From Gymnopilus junonius (taxonomy: Eukaryota; Basidiomycota; Agaricomycetes; Agaricales; Galerinaceae): a stretch of DNA of 64,000 bases. The position numbers and the translations under genes are program-made. The notes beneath the pieces are model-generated. The model was not told where the DNA came from. It searched no databases and worked only from the letters and a program-made list of their open reading frames with translations. Shown piece by piece: positions 10,525 to 22,606 of the stretch. Positions within the stretch are counted from its first letter, which is position 1; each line of letters starts with the position of its first letter. Location: the NCBI GenBank assembly GCA_015501075.1, contig JADNYJ010000148.1:1-64000 (forward strand), written 5' to 3'.

Positions 10525-12163
10525 ATGGCTCATCAGATCGAAACAACTTCATCTTTACCTTCGCCGATAAGCAAGCTGAGCAAGGACATCTTATGGCTTA
10601 CCTTCTCTTTAGACGCTGACATGTACGACCCTTTGGATTATGACTGGACAACGAATTCAAACTTGACCGAAGAATCCGCCTTCGACACCACTCTCATCAC
10701 ATCACGGATGTGTGGGTCATGGAGAAATCTCTTGTTGGAATCATCGTCAATATGGGGGCGAGTCGTACGGATGGAGAGGCTGCAATCATTTGGAATGGAC
10801 GGTCGGGCTGAGATCGTGAGGCGAACAGGGGACGCTCCGTTACATCTGATGGGGAGATTGTTCGAGGAGACGACGAGTTCTGGCCAGATATTTATACTGT
10901 CGTTCTTCCGCGATAATTGGCCGAGGGTGCAGAAAATCAGTATATCAATCACTAAATTGTCTGGACTATTCAAGGACTTTCTCGTCAATACATTCCGGCT
11001 CCCTGCGCCATACTTGGCTTCATTCCACCTACATTCTTACGAAGTGGGTTCCGACCGCTCTTTAAAACCAGTTACCCTCTTCTCCGATAGCACTCCGTTA
11101 CTTCAAGACTTGCGAGTAGATTTATGCTATTTCTTGGTCAACCTTGAGGCACGTTGGATCGTCAATCTGCTCACTCTCCAGCTAGAATCTCCCTACATAA
11201 ATGCCACGGATGCCATAAAAGCAATCAAAACAAATGCCATATCTTCAGAAACTCAACCTTAGTAAATTTCCTGGCGATTCGGTGGACCCTGATGCCATAG
11301 AATCCAAATCCATACCACTTCCTTACCTCGTCCACCTTCATATTGATATCGATTTCCCCGCATCTCTCGCTATTGCTCGTGGAATACAGCCAGCAGCACA
11401 CTGTACATTGTCGATAAATCCAGTAGCACGGAATCATCTTGACAATCCAACCCGCGCCGCAGCTACATCGCAAATGCTATTTCGTTACGTGGTGCCGTAC
11501 TTTGCCTTTTGGAACGTATCATCGTTGGAAGTCTTTATTTCCCTCAATACATTCTCTATCACTGTGCTTCAGGTTAGTGACGGTATACCATCACTCGAAC
11601 GTCACTGGTCCATTGGCTTCCGTATTTGCCTGGCGTTCTATCCCGACTTTTCGCCCACCTGCAACAGCTTGACATTGCTAGAGCCGTTCTTACAATCTGA
11701 TCTATCAAATGTCAAGATGCTCGACCTCTCGGTATCGACATCGGGTGGCATAAGACCTTGGTTCGACACAGGTCTTCTGTTTAAATCCTTTTTGCCATCA
11801 GTGGAAGTACTCGAGACGAGCCCAGTCACATTACGCAGCCTTGCGCGGTACACAGCAAATGTACCAGAACACATTCTCTCCCAACTTCATACTCTAGTAT
11901 TCCCGCCGTTTAGGCCCCAAGACGATTTCAAAGCGGATTTCTGGGAATTTTATAATTACAAAAAGAATGATCAGGTTCCAATCTCAACTGTGGATCTGGG
12001 AGAAATGCCGGGGCACGATTGGAGATTTTTGGAAGCTGTGAATGGGCTAAGGGTTATATGGACAGTAGATAAAGTTCCGTTACACTACATATGCAGATCA
12101 GGAGACGAGAAGAAACTAAATTTTGGACTGGATGTCCACGATGTAGGGGAATATATAAGTTGA
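10525..12163 (+). pseudogene. F-box-like protein, frameshifted (left arm copy)
   Basis: The N-terminal part has the mushroom F-box-like pattern: S-P-I-S-K-L-S-K-D-I-L-W-L-T-F-S, then R-M-C-G-S-W-R-N-L-L-L-E-S-S-S-I-W-G-R. Family members usually pair such an F-box with a leucine-rich region and act as substrate adaptors of SCF ubiquitin ligases. The reading frame breaks at 11227-11230, where an AAAA run replaces AAA of the right-arm copy. After the shift the frame stays open to the stop at 12163. Without the extra A the product would be about 545 aa with no introns. The ATG at 10525 is preferred because it aligns with the right-arm start; an in-frame ATG at 10468 also exists. Confidence 0.85.
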
Positions 12164-13079
12164 CTTTTCCTTCGTGTATACGGTTGCATTTGGTTTGTCC
12201 TTCTTTGTATTTACGCGGCTCAGAAATGGGACAAAGCTGTATTTTGTACTGGATTACTTTGATAATCCATATATTTTCTTAGTGTTTGCTTCATACCTCA
12301 TTCCTGTGGTAGGTATACAATGCTCCCATTAAAACTGTCTTTCTTACAATTCTCTGCTGTTCTCTTCCGTCTATCCGATCCTAATCCGGAGCTTTATTAT
12401 TAAATGTATAAAGGGAAATTGTCGGCGGTGTGAAGTCGTCGAGTTCCTAAATTTAAAGCGAAAAATGCGAAGAAATAAAAATAGGTGAGGGGCGAACCGC
12501 ATGGAATACTTTCTGCCAAGGAACCGAATGGGAGTGCCGATCGCGCTTGAACCGGATACCTGTCGGCCGTATGATGAGGAGGAATGTCCGAATTCCGAGC
12601 CTAGTCGGAGCGCATGCTCCACAAAGTGCAGTTGCCAAGAGAACAAGATAGTCATCTGAGAGGTTGAGAACCTGCACGAACAGCCATAATGAATGTCGAG
12701 AGGTGCGTAATCGTCCTAAATCATGTTGAGTTGATCAGTAGTGACGCCAGCAATTCCAGAGAAGCAGATTCTAGAAGCAGATTCTAGTATCCACACGTAC
12801 TAATGGCCAGTACGATGGGGCTTCAGTGACAATTAGAGCAGCAGAAGATTGTCGCAGAAGCTGGTAGTGGGTAGTTGCGCTGTTAGAAGTATCGGTGACG
12901 CCTCATGAGTGTGGCCGTTGTCGTCAATGGTCCGTTGATCCAGGGCCGACTTATCTCACGTGCAAACGTTTTGCCTGCTCGAACGCAACTCGAACTTCGC
13001 TCATTTCAAATTTCCTTACTCTGTTTCATTAACAGAGTCATATTCGGCCTATGCTTCAATCATCAATCCTAGTTCATTA
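12164..13079. other. F-box 3' flank and dispersed repeat
   Basis: The first part matches the right arm closely (34,333 downward). About 12,740-12,960 is another copy of the dispersed repeat seen near 1,800 and 7,160, with a duplicated AGCAGATTCTAG near 12,765. No gene is recognised. Confidence 0.5.
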
Positions 13080-14412
13080 TCTATAATTCCCACTTGTTTA
13101 TTGAACTCGAGGTGGAACGGTTCAAGTTTGCAAGCGCTGGTGGAGCGGGGCACAGAGAAGGGCTTCACAGCACAGTGATAATGATCTACTGGCATGCGTC
13201 ACTGGAGTGCTTCCGTTGAGTGTCGGAGGAGAAAGGTTGTAAGATCATAGGTCCGCACTTGAAGGCAGCAGGTGAGCAGAGTAATCGGGTTTTCTCCGCC
13301 ACACAGACAAGGGTGATTCGGAGTGACAAAGAATCTTTCCAGCTTCAATTCTACATTTTCTTTCCTAGTGCAAGTATGGTCTGGTCTGCGATTTTTATCA
13401 GTATTACGCACTTCCATGCAAAACGGAGGTCAGAAAACTGCTTGATCGAAGTCACCCACTCATCATCCTGATTCACCGACCCACAGAAGCAGCCCAGCCC
13501 AATACTATGGCCTGTGTGATTTTCCCAATTTGCGCTAGTCCCAATGCTCGAGGGGACCATGCCCGACTGGCCATTGGAGCTGTATGGTATTAATACACTT
13601 TCTAAAAGCTTGGAAGGTGAGGTTCTCATGTTCTGGATAGTTTTAGGAAACGGCATAGCTTGGCTGACTCGTCGGAGCTTGAACTGACCTACAAGGCTAG
13701 CAGCTGCTACCTGCAGCATGCTTGACAGCACTGCCTTATCACTAGCGCACAGCTGGCATGGTCATACCGTGCTCCACAGAGGTAACGAAGCATAAAATAA
13801 AATAAGCATGCAATTGAAACCGTTTTCTTTGCCGTTGGATGGGTGCCTCGAACTTGCCTTGGATCGACGTCTATGACTCTTGGCACTGAATTATGAGGAG
13901 AAATTAAAGTACTCGATATAAGAAATGCACATGTACTCGCTAATTTCCGTCAGAGTTTCCGCTACCTCCTTCACTGCAGAACCCGAAAAGAATGGTAATT
14001 AACTGCTGAGCATCATAAGCTGTGGAGCTGGGACGTCATATGAATTGCTCTGTATATAGAATTTTAGAAAGAGTTCGGTTTACATCGGCATTTCAATCGT
14101 TCATTAGTCGTGTTCAACTCTAGCATTCGTAACTCTTTATGGACAGGCTCTATTATCTACTCAAGTAGGTACTACAGTGCAGAATGCACCATGGGTTTGG
14201 CTTCAACTGCTTTAAACACAATAAGTGAATACGCTATATGAGATTCCCGATGTTTAACAATTGATTAAGATCACTTACAAAGGAGGGCATGGGGTACCGT
14301 GGTAGACGGGAATTCTTCCGGTCGACGACTCTGGGTAGTGCCGTGTTGGAGAAGCAGTGACGAATGGAAAGTCTGGTATTAAACTCTAGAGGTTAAGGTC
14401 TTCGAGAAAACG
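13080..14412 (+). repeat. Upstream module of SSP-B
   Basis: This is the counterpart of 2,960-4,848 (direct) and of 31,958-33,300 (inverted, closely similar). It contains a GGCATGGGG block at 14286-14294, 127 bp before the SSP-B TATA box. No gene is recognised. Confidence 0.6.
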
Positions 14413-14565
14413 TATAAGTACCCTCTCCCTCTCGAGCTTTTGTCACTCAGCTCCTCTTCCTACATTCGATCAGGTTAGCATCTGCCCCCTTCTCTAATCC
14501 CCCCGTTCATCATCATCAACTCACTCCATTTTTCGGTCATTCAGAAGCTACACCATCTCACCGAA
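14413..14565 (+). promoter_or_regulatory. SSP-B TATA box and 5' UTR intron
   Basis: TATAAG lies at 14413-14418, a probable UTR intron at 14474-14544 (GATCAG|GTTAG to ATTCAG|AAGC) and the ATG at 14566. The promoter is as well preserved as in the intact copies although the coding sequence is broken. Confidence 0.7.
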
Positions 14566-14954
14566 ATGCAATTCAACGTCGCCTTCATCACCACGCTCTC
14601 CTCGCCTCCGCCTCTCTGGCAATGTCAGCCACCATCACCCTCTTCGCCGGGGCAGGCTGCACTGGCGCTAACCAGGGCACTTTCTCAGTCCCGTCCAGGG
14701 AATGTCTCACTTTGGGAAGCGGCTCGGTAAAGTCCATCAAGCTATTCGGGTGTCGGCAGTGAAATCGAGTTCTACATTTCGGGCGGTGGCCACGATGCGT
14801 GCACCAATGGTGCGAGCTTGACGCGTGGTGGCGGCTCTGGATGTGCAACTGCACCTACCGGGTAAGCTCTCTCTGAATGAATCTTTTATGGGGTGGCAAC
14901 TAATGATGCTTTTTGGTGGGTAGGGTTAACTGGGAGAGTGTTGCGGTCATTTAG
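14566..14954 (+). pseudogene. SSP-B, frameshifted small secreted protein
   Basis: This is the left-arm counterpart of SSP-C (31406-31802, minus). One C is missing in the ACCACCGCT segment of the signal peptide (about 14,598), and one A is added near 14,739 (ATCAAGC against ATCAGC). Between them the frame is wrong and meets a stop (TAA near 14,728). After the second change the original frame returns and runs through the intron to V-N-W-E-S-V-A-V-I and TAG at 14954. The signal peptide and first half are lost, so this copy is probably not functional. Confidence 0.85.
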
Positions 14955-15984
14955 ATTTCTAGTGTAGGAACTACAGAGACAGCTCTTGGTTTCATCAGCA
15001 TTGATATACAAAGGAATGAATATCGAATTGTAATTGCGCATGCTCAAGGGATTTGTCACAGTCAGATAAAAACAGAAAATATGGGAACTTACCATAAGTC
15101 TCGTACACGCCGCGGCGGTGCACGTACATATTGTGACCTCAGTAGTTCAAAGACTCCGACAGTCCAGAAGTCTTGATACTCGAGGTTTGAGTCCGGAAAT
15201 GGGAGATACAGTGCAGCCTTAACCTCACCTCTTAGAATGATGTGGCGATTTGTGCCCTTCTTGAGAGGAAGGGTTACGAGGATGAGCGTTGAGGATAGTA
15301 GGACAGTGGAGCACAAGGTGCATATGCATATATATATACATATACATACTCTGGTGGGATTCTGGACTGGTAGAGAAAGGGTCAATCAATAATGAGAGAG
15401 AGAGCTGGGTATGCGACTTGCGTGATGTTCAACCGTTTCATGGATCCTTTCAGTATAAGTAACATTAAATCTTACTTGGAGTATATTGAAGATACAGTAT
15501 AATGCTACGGATCCGGACAAGTCGACAGTTGAAAACAAGTCGAAAAGCAGAACGATTAAAATTATCAATATCGGTGTATAATCCTCCAGAGGCGAATTGA
15601 GTCTTCACCTTCGTTCTCGGCGATGAAGCACTAGTAATAGTAATAGTATTACTACTACTACATATCAAGTAAAATAGTGAAACGGTAAGATACAAAACTT
15701 GGACTAACTTTGGATGGCTGACATTGCGCGGTCAAGCTTCGAGCTTCAAGCTTTAAATTCAAGAGCAACGTTCAGAGAAATTACTGTTCGTGCACGTTTT
15801 ACATTGTCTGAGTTTCCAGACTTTCATTCGCATTATTCATACATACTGTATTATGAGTGTCGCGCTGTTAGTTGCATACTGAGATTTTCGTATTCACCAG
15901 AACCTTTGAAAGAAAGAAAGAATAGAAGGTGCGGTAAACTACGTACAGACCCTTTTACTTCTTCTTGTTCCTAAGCCGCATATA
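14955..15984. other. Inner end of left arm, non-coding
   Basis: This pairs with 30,175-31,405 in reverse orientation, including CGGACAAGTCGACAGTTGAA near 15,514 and TCAAGCTTTAAATTCAAGAG near 15,747. Short frames are present but are not conserved as proteins between the arms. The arm homology ends near 15,965. Confidence 0.6.
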
Positions 15985-16205
15985 TATCTGAAGAACGTCC
16001 ATGTAACCCCTTACCCAAATCGTACCTCCAAAAATCTCCAATCGATGTCGAATACCAGTCTTTCCCCAAGATCCAAAGTCTGAATATGGGACTGCGTCAT
16101 TTTTTTCCAATTGTAAATCCGCTTTGAATTGTCTGTGGCACTAAAGAGCGGAAATACTAGAGTATGCAGTCGAGGCAGAACACGTAAAACTGTGGCTGTA
16201 AGGTC
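15985..16205 (-). pseudogene. F-box C-terminal relic
   Basis: The reverse complement resembles the F-box 3' coding region at about 11,880-12,040. Both have a CATACTCTAGTATTTCCGC-like segment, then CAAAGCGGATTT, then GATTGGAGATTTTTGGA. The corresponding peptide includes L-V-F-P, D-L-G-E and D-W-R-F-L-E. It lies at the inner edge of the left arm and has no partner at the right arm edge. It is a fragment only. Confidence 0.6.
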
Positions 16206-16228
16206 GTATAAAGGCAGAAAAGGATCAC

Positions 16229-16338
16229 TTTTCTTTTTTTCTTTCTTCTGATCGTACTTGGATCTTGGAACTATCCGGTCTTTTTTCTGGTTTAGACAAA
16301 ATATACAGACACAGTGGTTGATGAAGGAGTTAAGTTAA
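16229..16338 (+). repeat. 110-bp direct repeat, left copy
   Basis: This is nearly identical to 30,049-30,163 in the same orientation; shared segments include CTTGGATCTTGGAACTATCC and ACACAGTGGTTGAT. It lies at the left side of the spacer and its partner at the right side. Confidence 0.85.
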
Positions 16339-16818
16339 ATTCGGATTGACTTTGACAAAGCAGTGTTTTCAATATCACATTCGTTGGAATCTGGAGACCA
16401 CTCTCCCATTCATTTTTCGATGAAACCTGATGAAATATTTAATTATGTTCCATTATGCTCCTCTTCTAACAACGACAAGGTTCTATAATTTTTATAACCT
16501 TTCCTTCGTATAGTGATTTGGTTCTATAATAAAGTCTTGTAATTCAAATTTGTTTTGATATCCACTTGTACCATTTTTCGTGGTACAACTACCAGCCACC
16601 CAGGTTCAAGGTCATCTTCATGGTTAATGCGATCCGACGAAGGATTTCAGTCCTTACTAATTACACTGCATTATAATTAGATTGATGATTCTCACCTGAA
16701 ATTGTCAGTCAAAAAGTGAACCCAAGCGCAACCTTCCTCTGTCCAACACCTCAGCCCAGGAGTCCCCACCATTCCATCAAGCCCGCCCCACCACCTGGCA
16801 AATTCACAGCTTATTCCC
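16339..16818. other. Intergenic upstream of F-box pseudogene
   Basis: AT-rich DNA with no recognised gene. It would hold the promoter of the F-box pseudogene starting at 16819. Confidence 0.4.
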
Positions 16819-18406
16819 ATGGACACTCCAACCTCTCTTCATTCAACTCCGATCAGCAGATTAAGTGCGGACATCCTCCTCCTCATCTTCTCCGCAAACG
16901 CAGACATGTTCACCTCACTGGAATATGACCTCGAACGGGCTCCACACCCGCGTGAACCCTCCGCACTGGATTCTGCTCTTCTCGCCTCGCGCGTGTGTCA
17001 AAGCTGGAGGACCCTTTTGCTGGAATCGACGTTGATATGGGGTCGGATTTTACGTGTTGATCGGCTTTATCAGTTGGGGAGGGAAGGGAGGGAAGAGGTG
17101 ATGAGACGGACGGGAAGTGCACCGTGTGCTTCACTGGGATCGTGACTGACTCTGTGCCTTTTATTATGGACTTTGTCCGTCCGATGCTGCACGCCAATTG
17201 GCTAAGGATACAGAAATTTCACGTCAAGTTCCCTGATGTGTCGCGATTCGAGCGTTCGTTTTGGGATATATTATTACGCCCAGCGCCGTCCTTGGAATGG
17301 TTCCACCTCGAAGCCGTACCCGTGTTCGACATCCTCTCACCCGACCACGCTAATATCTCACTCTTCGCCAACGATGCGCCACGGCTACGACTGTTACACC
17401 CCGCCGATATCAGCTTCAGCCTTACACACGCTGATCACTGGCTCGGTCAGCTCCGAAGCCTCAAGCTAATGTCAGAGTTCATGGACGCAGATCAACTCTT
17501 CAATTCCATCAAACACATGCCCCACCTCGAATACCTCCATCTGAACCTCCTTTCGGGATATGTCGACCCCCTCACGGCCGAAGCGGAATCGATACACCTT
17601 CCTCACCTCGTTGAGCTCGTCCTGTGTTCATTGTTGCATATCGGCCTCACGTTTGCGCGGAGTATCAAACCGGCGAGCTGTTGCGCTTTATGGTATGTTC
17701 CGTGGATCCAGGAGGTGCCCACTAAGGAAGATGTAGAGGCGACGATGGACATCCTGGATCGATATTCCACCATGTACTTTTCGCACCAGCCGACTCTGCT
17801 ACCGCTCAAAGCCCTTCTCATCCTCAACCGACCGAAATTCTTCCTTGGAATCTTTCAAGCCGATCACGACCCGTCTCTACCTGAGGCTGTCCCGAATTTC
17901 GTCGTCAGTCTAGCTTCGAACTCGGGGTGGCCGGAGGGGGTCGACAGTGCTTATTTCTTTACCCCGTTTCTCAATTGCAATTTAACCGCCATCACTCAAT
18001 TGACGCTTGACCTAGCCCACGTCGACAGCTCCGTATCGTGGACGAACCCCACGGCTTTTCTGGCGTCCCTATCGGGAGTGGAGCTGCTCAGACGACGTGG
18101 GACGGGCTGTATGCGCTGATTGATCATACGGACGGTCAGGTGTTGCGGCGACTGCGAACGGTGCGGCTTCGTTCACGTGCGCCTACATCTGAATCTGAAT
18201 TCTGGCCGGTGTTTTTGGGGTATTATGGTAGGAGGAAGCGGGGAGGGAATCCTATTGAGGTGATGGATATTGGGAGGAACCCGGGGTATAATTTTGAATG
18301 CCTGGAGGAAGCGGAAGGGTTGACGGTTAGATGGCGGAAGGGCGATGTGGTATTTGAGTATATGTGTGGTTCTGGAGCACCTTGGAGGTTAAAATTTAGA
18401 GAGTAG
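16819..18406 (+). pseudogene. F-box-like protein with two frameshifts
   Basis: The N-terminal region (S-R-L-S-A-D-I-L-L-L-I-F-S, then S-R-V-C-Q-S-W-R-T-L-L-L-E-S-T-L-I-W-G-R-I-L) is a clear F-box-like domain of the same subfamily as 10525-12163. The frame shifts near 17,121 (A-P-C-A-S-L-G-S stop against V-C-F-T-G-I-V in the next frame). It shifts again near 18,085, after S-L-S-G-V-E. The C-terminal frame ends at 18406 with L-K-F-R-E. The parts together would give about 529 aa. It is more diverged from the arm copies than they are from each other. If the two shifts were sequencing errors, the gene would be intact. Confidence 0.8.
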
Positions 18407-19464
18407 AAATCGTTCAGCTTAAGGGTTTGAGTTATTTGCCTTTAGTATATTTGGTATATGTAAAACTGTGGTTATGAAGGCGGAAAAGTATTCCTACGGT
18501 AGTGGGGATTCACAAGCGGATACTCGAGCTAAGAATCACATCGCGAGCAGAGGTCAAGGGTGATAGTGGAGGCGGACCAAGTTATGAATACCCCTCATTT
18601 ATATGCCTCACCTCGAGTGAACTTTGAAGGGGAATGAGATTCGGAGTTAAAGAATGTATTGACAGAGGGGAATACGAGAAGGGGTATGGGGTATGAGAAG
18701 GGATATGAAAAAGGGATACATACGGGAGGTGATCACATTAAAGGAGCGTTCAGAGAGATTGTTTACATAAATTGACAGCACCATGAATAACAATCAGCCC
18801 GCATCGTTTCAAGAGTATAGTGCTGTAGATATCAGGGAAGTGATATTGCGTAACTATAAGCTCAGAATGCAGAGTTACATCGCCGATGATGGATAAGATA
18901 ACTATGGCGTTTCTGTGGGAAGTCAGGAAGTGAGAGAAATATTCGATACTTGTATGTAGTCAAATATTTCGGGGACAAGAAATTCGTGGGTACGAATAAC
19001 TTGGGTGTGCCTAGGGCTTGCCCGGGCTCCTCGATTTGGATCTCAAATGCAAACGGATTGGCCAATAGTCTGTGCCAATCGCGCGGGAAAGATTGGCCAG
19101 AGTTCTGGGCCCAATCACATGATCCAAAGACTTTCAGAATTTGGTCTGAAAAGTGAGGAAGCCTGAGGCAAGTCCCGAGCGTCTGGGGAGCTCGATTGTG
19201 GCAAACGTGTGCCAAAAGCCAACCAGCTGTACCAACCAGAGCATAAGCTCACGACTGGTGGGTTGGTGAGGCACAGGTGAGCCAAGCTGGCTACCCAATC
19301 AAGCGTCACTCTGGACAAAGTTGAAACAGCGCAGTTAAATTTGTTTCGAATTTCGGATTAACAATACATGATGCAAGCAAATAAAAGTGAGCAGGTTTTT
19401 ATGTGTAAAGAGCGAGCAGCATTCTAAATGGGCCAGGTGATGTGCGAGGATACAATGGGTTCAG
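18407..19464. other. Intergenic, no recognised gene
   Basis: Contains purine-rich GGGATA/GGGGTATG-like words near 18,680-18,720. Open frames on both strands at 18,860-19,320 show no known domain. It ends at a 24-T run. Confidence 0.4.
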
Positions 19465-21135
19465 TTTTTTTTTTTTTTTTTTTTTTTTAGCTGATGTTAT
19501 AGTCTCTGAGGGCGATGCCCTATAATTGACTTTACAACATTGTGTAAACTAAATGGTCTAATTATGAATGGTGAGCTGTTCAAAGATTTTGTTTACACAC
19601 CCAGTTGCTGAGCAACAGGTATGATATGAGCGCGAGTAAGTCGTTTCAGTCGATTTCTGGTCAGGAGGTCCTATGTGAGTGTTTGCTATCTGCATTCAGG
19701 GATTGTAAATCAGGCTTCAAAGGGGAGAGGAAGTTAAGAATTAGGCAGTAGTGGGCTGTGCACAAGGGATATGTTTCCTCTACCTGGGGCAATACTGAGA
19801 AACTTGGCACTGCAAACCATACAGAAAAGCGCCACGTCAGCAGAGGTTGTCACCAAGGTGGGGGTCTTCAAGCATGATCCTCAGTGATACTGTCTGCTTC
19901 TCCTTGACCTCACTCCCTCGACATAAAATTTGAAGTTGCTGCACATCCTTGTCAAGCAGGCCAGTCCCCTTCCTGAGAGCCTCCCTCACATCCATCTGTC
20001 CCTTACCTCGGTACCAGTCCTCAAAGAAAGGAGAGGCCAGCAGGTCATGAATGACAACCCCATACCAAGGTATATCCAGTTCAACAGTTGGCAGGATATT
20101 GGGAGAAGGTGAGAAGTCCAGAATGCAGGCTGCTGCTGCTTTGAGATGATGCCAGTCCAGGAGTAGCATATCCTTTAGGTGGGAGGCAGTGTAGGGTGCT
20201 TTCACATGTAAGATCAAATTTCTGAACTTTGACACACTTGCTCCTCTATCTTCTGAGATTTGGCATCTTCCTCATCCTGCATGCTGAAAGGTCGCAGCGG
20301 TTTGAATGAACTTTCGAGAGAGTCAATGAAGGGCTGGAGGGAGTGGGAGTGAGGAAAAGGATGTCCTGGCCATCGGACAATGAGGCGGTGGGTTGAATCT
20401 CATGTCGGTGTTGTAGCTTTTATGGGTTTTCGAGTTTTGCATGAGGTTTGCATCTTGGGGCCAGCAAGTGATGGTTTATTGATGTAAGCTGCCAGGGCTA
20501 TGGCATCGTTCTGCATTGTCACCTCTGCATATGACTTTGTCATGTTTCCTCCATTGCTAGATGAGGCAGGGGGGGGGATTGGGCAGTGTGGCTTCGACGA
20601 TGGTGGGTAGAGAGCCTGATATAAGCAACTTCGTGATTATGGCAAGAGCCTCTTGGCAGTGTAAGCTGTAGGGAGCCGGCGAAGTAGAGCAAGACTGGAT
20701 GATGACCAGAGTGGCCATCACTGAGTCCAGGAGGGATTCCAATTGCTCGAGTTCCATGCCCACCGAGTCCTGGAACCTGACAGAGGTGGGCATTGTGGCA
20801 GGCAGTGTAGCATCATGTGGACTACTCTGAGAGAGCCATAGTGGTGAGGTGAGAGGTGAAGTAGCCGTTGGGAGAAAGAGAGGGGTGACGGAATCCATTG
20901 TGGTGCGCTGAGCAGTGCATTCATGTTTGCGCAGTGGCTTCATGTGCGGGGGGACCGGTGTGGGATCTTCATCATCATCAGCTGCATGCTTGGCCTCTGA
21001 TGCAGGAGGGGTCAATTCTGGTGAGCAGCAATGCATACCCAGCACTGAGGGTGGCTCTGAGCCTCCCCGCTGGCATTGATGGTGGTGGTTCAACCATGAG
21101 AACATTATTAATGGTTCAGTACAATGTGAATGCAT
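19465..21135 (-). mobile_element. LINE-type (non-LTR) retrotransposon fragment with poly-A tail
   Basis: On the minus strand, 20235-19837 encodes N-L-I-L-H-V-K-A-P-Y-T-A-S-H-L and later L-D-I-P-W-Y-G-V-V-I-H-D-L, followed by S-L-R-I-M-L-E-D-P. This is the conserved region preceding the endonuclease in many basidiomycete non-LTR elements. The frame further upstream (21135-20557) is compatible with the variable N-terminal part. A run of 24 T at 19465-19488 is the poly-A tail on the minus strand. Endonuclease and reverse transcriptase are absent, so it is an internally deleted, non-autonomous remnant. Frames are interrupted by stops between 20,540 and 20,236. Confidence 0.7.
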
Positions 21136-21572
21136 GGGTAACTAAGTTTAGGGGTCTGGACTATGCAGCAGAAATTGTGTGAAGCTTGGAATTGAGAGTA
21201 TGCATTGGTATTTACAAAGTGAGATTGCCATCGGATGCAGTAATAAGGGACAGAGGAATACTATGGTTGATGCGGAATTGTTTGAAGATAGTTGCCAAGT
21301 TGTTGAAGTGAGTCTTGTTATAGGCTTTTGATATGCTCATGGGAAGGATTTCTTCCATGTGGTGCCAGTAGAGTAGAAATGTGAGTGAGGTCCAGCTGCC
21401 TGTGGCAGCAACAATTTCAGGAGGGATGCCCACAAGGAGCAGTTCAACTGCACCACCAATCCGGAAGCTATGGCCGAGGACGTGTGCAAGCATGGCTGAG
21501 GACCATATGCCAGTGACGAAGTTGAGAAAGTCATGTTTAAGGAGATTTTTGTGTGTGCTGGAAGGAGAGGTG

Positions 21573-22363
21573 TACAGTATTTGACCGGCAATTTGTACAC
21601 CATGGGTCAATTGTACAATCCTGTTTTTTCTGTTTATTTGACTACCTCTCTGCATGTCAAAGGCTATATACTATGTACATAGGATATCGCTATGCGTACT
21701 TGGCATTTTCACCTAAAATTTTGGAGACTGTCGGTAGCGAATCGGAAAAGATTCCAAAAGGGGTTTTTATCAAAAAATGATTTTGGACCTTGAGACAGAT
21801 ATCCTGGCGATTTTTCTCAAAAAACATTGTCAGCACAAAGTTTGAGACGTGTTTTAATCACAGAAAGACTTTAAACTTGTGGTTTGACTAAGATCTGCAG
21901 GTAATATGCATTTCTAGAAAAAGGAGGATAAATGGGTGTCACACAAAGCACAGCATCACATACATAATGTGTGTCACATTTTGCATTGAGCATGGAGGAC
22001 AGCACTCTACAACACGAAACATGTTGAATTTAACATCTAACACATCTTCACTTTCACCAAGTAGTTGATCCCCTTTCAGACAGTCCAAATCTTCTAGGTT
22101 GGGCACAGCCTTTATCAAATTAGTAGTGGCTCGATGGGTCATGTGACACTGTACATTTGAGGTATCAAGTGCAAAATGGGCCATCCGTGGATCAAATCAT
22201 TCGTGTTGCATGATTTCTTCATGCCACCTCATGAAACTCGACATGAACAACATTCATATATCGTATTTTGTGTTAGAAACTCAAATAATACTTCAAAATA
22301 ATTGTGGATGGTAATAAATCAAAAGTTTGATTTTGGTGTACAGATTGCTGGTCAAATACTGTA
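21573..22363. mobile_element. Non-autonomous Tc1/mariner-like element, 787 bp, with TA duplication
   Basis: Terminal inverted repeats of about 27 bp begin CAGTATTTGACC at both ends (21575 on plus, 22361 on minus) and match at 25 of 27 positions. Both ends are flanked by TA (21573-21574 and 22362-22363). No transposase frame is seen inside; the internal DNA is AT-rich. Removing the element and one TA rejoins the recombinase frame from A-L-F-A-Y into T-S-P-S-S, so the insertion limits and target duplication are well defined. CAGT ends with TA duplication fit Tc1/mariner/pogo elements. Confidence 0.92.
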
Positions 22364-22553
22364 TGCGAAGAGAGCTGAGGATGGAGGGGTGGACATGTTA
22401 ACCGTGAGGTGGTTCTTCAGGGCTGTGAAGGGGCATAGGATGTTGTTGCATGCTGTTAGGATGACTGAGGCCCCAAGCTCCTTTGTTGTTTTGGTCCAGG
22501 GAATATGAGAGCTCACAGAGTAGGTGCTGTCATGTAGCTGACAGAAATGGACA

Positions 22554-22606
22554 CTGTATGGGGTTTAGAGTGATGGTATAAAGAAATAAAGAAGATCGCA
22601 GCATAC
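22554..22606 (-). other. Probable spliceosomal intron in the recombinase gene
   Basis: On the minus strand the segment starts GTATGC and ends CATACAG. Joining the flanks keeps the recombinase frame from Y-H-V-L-R-S-T to L-H-D-S-T-Y and on to P-W-T-K-T-T. Reading straight through hits a TGA at 22513-22515 and is in the wrong frame for the rest of the domain. Confidence 0.65.

Noticed and set aside
21939..22184. 81-codon frame inside the 787-bp transposon as a transposase
   Set aside because: No DDE/D or helix-turn-helix pattern is visible and the length is far too short.
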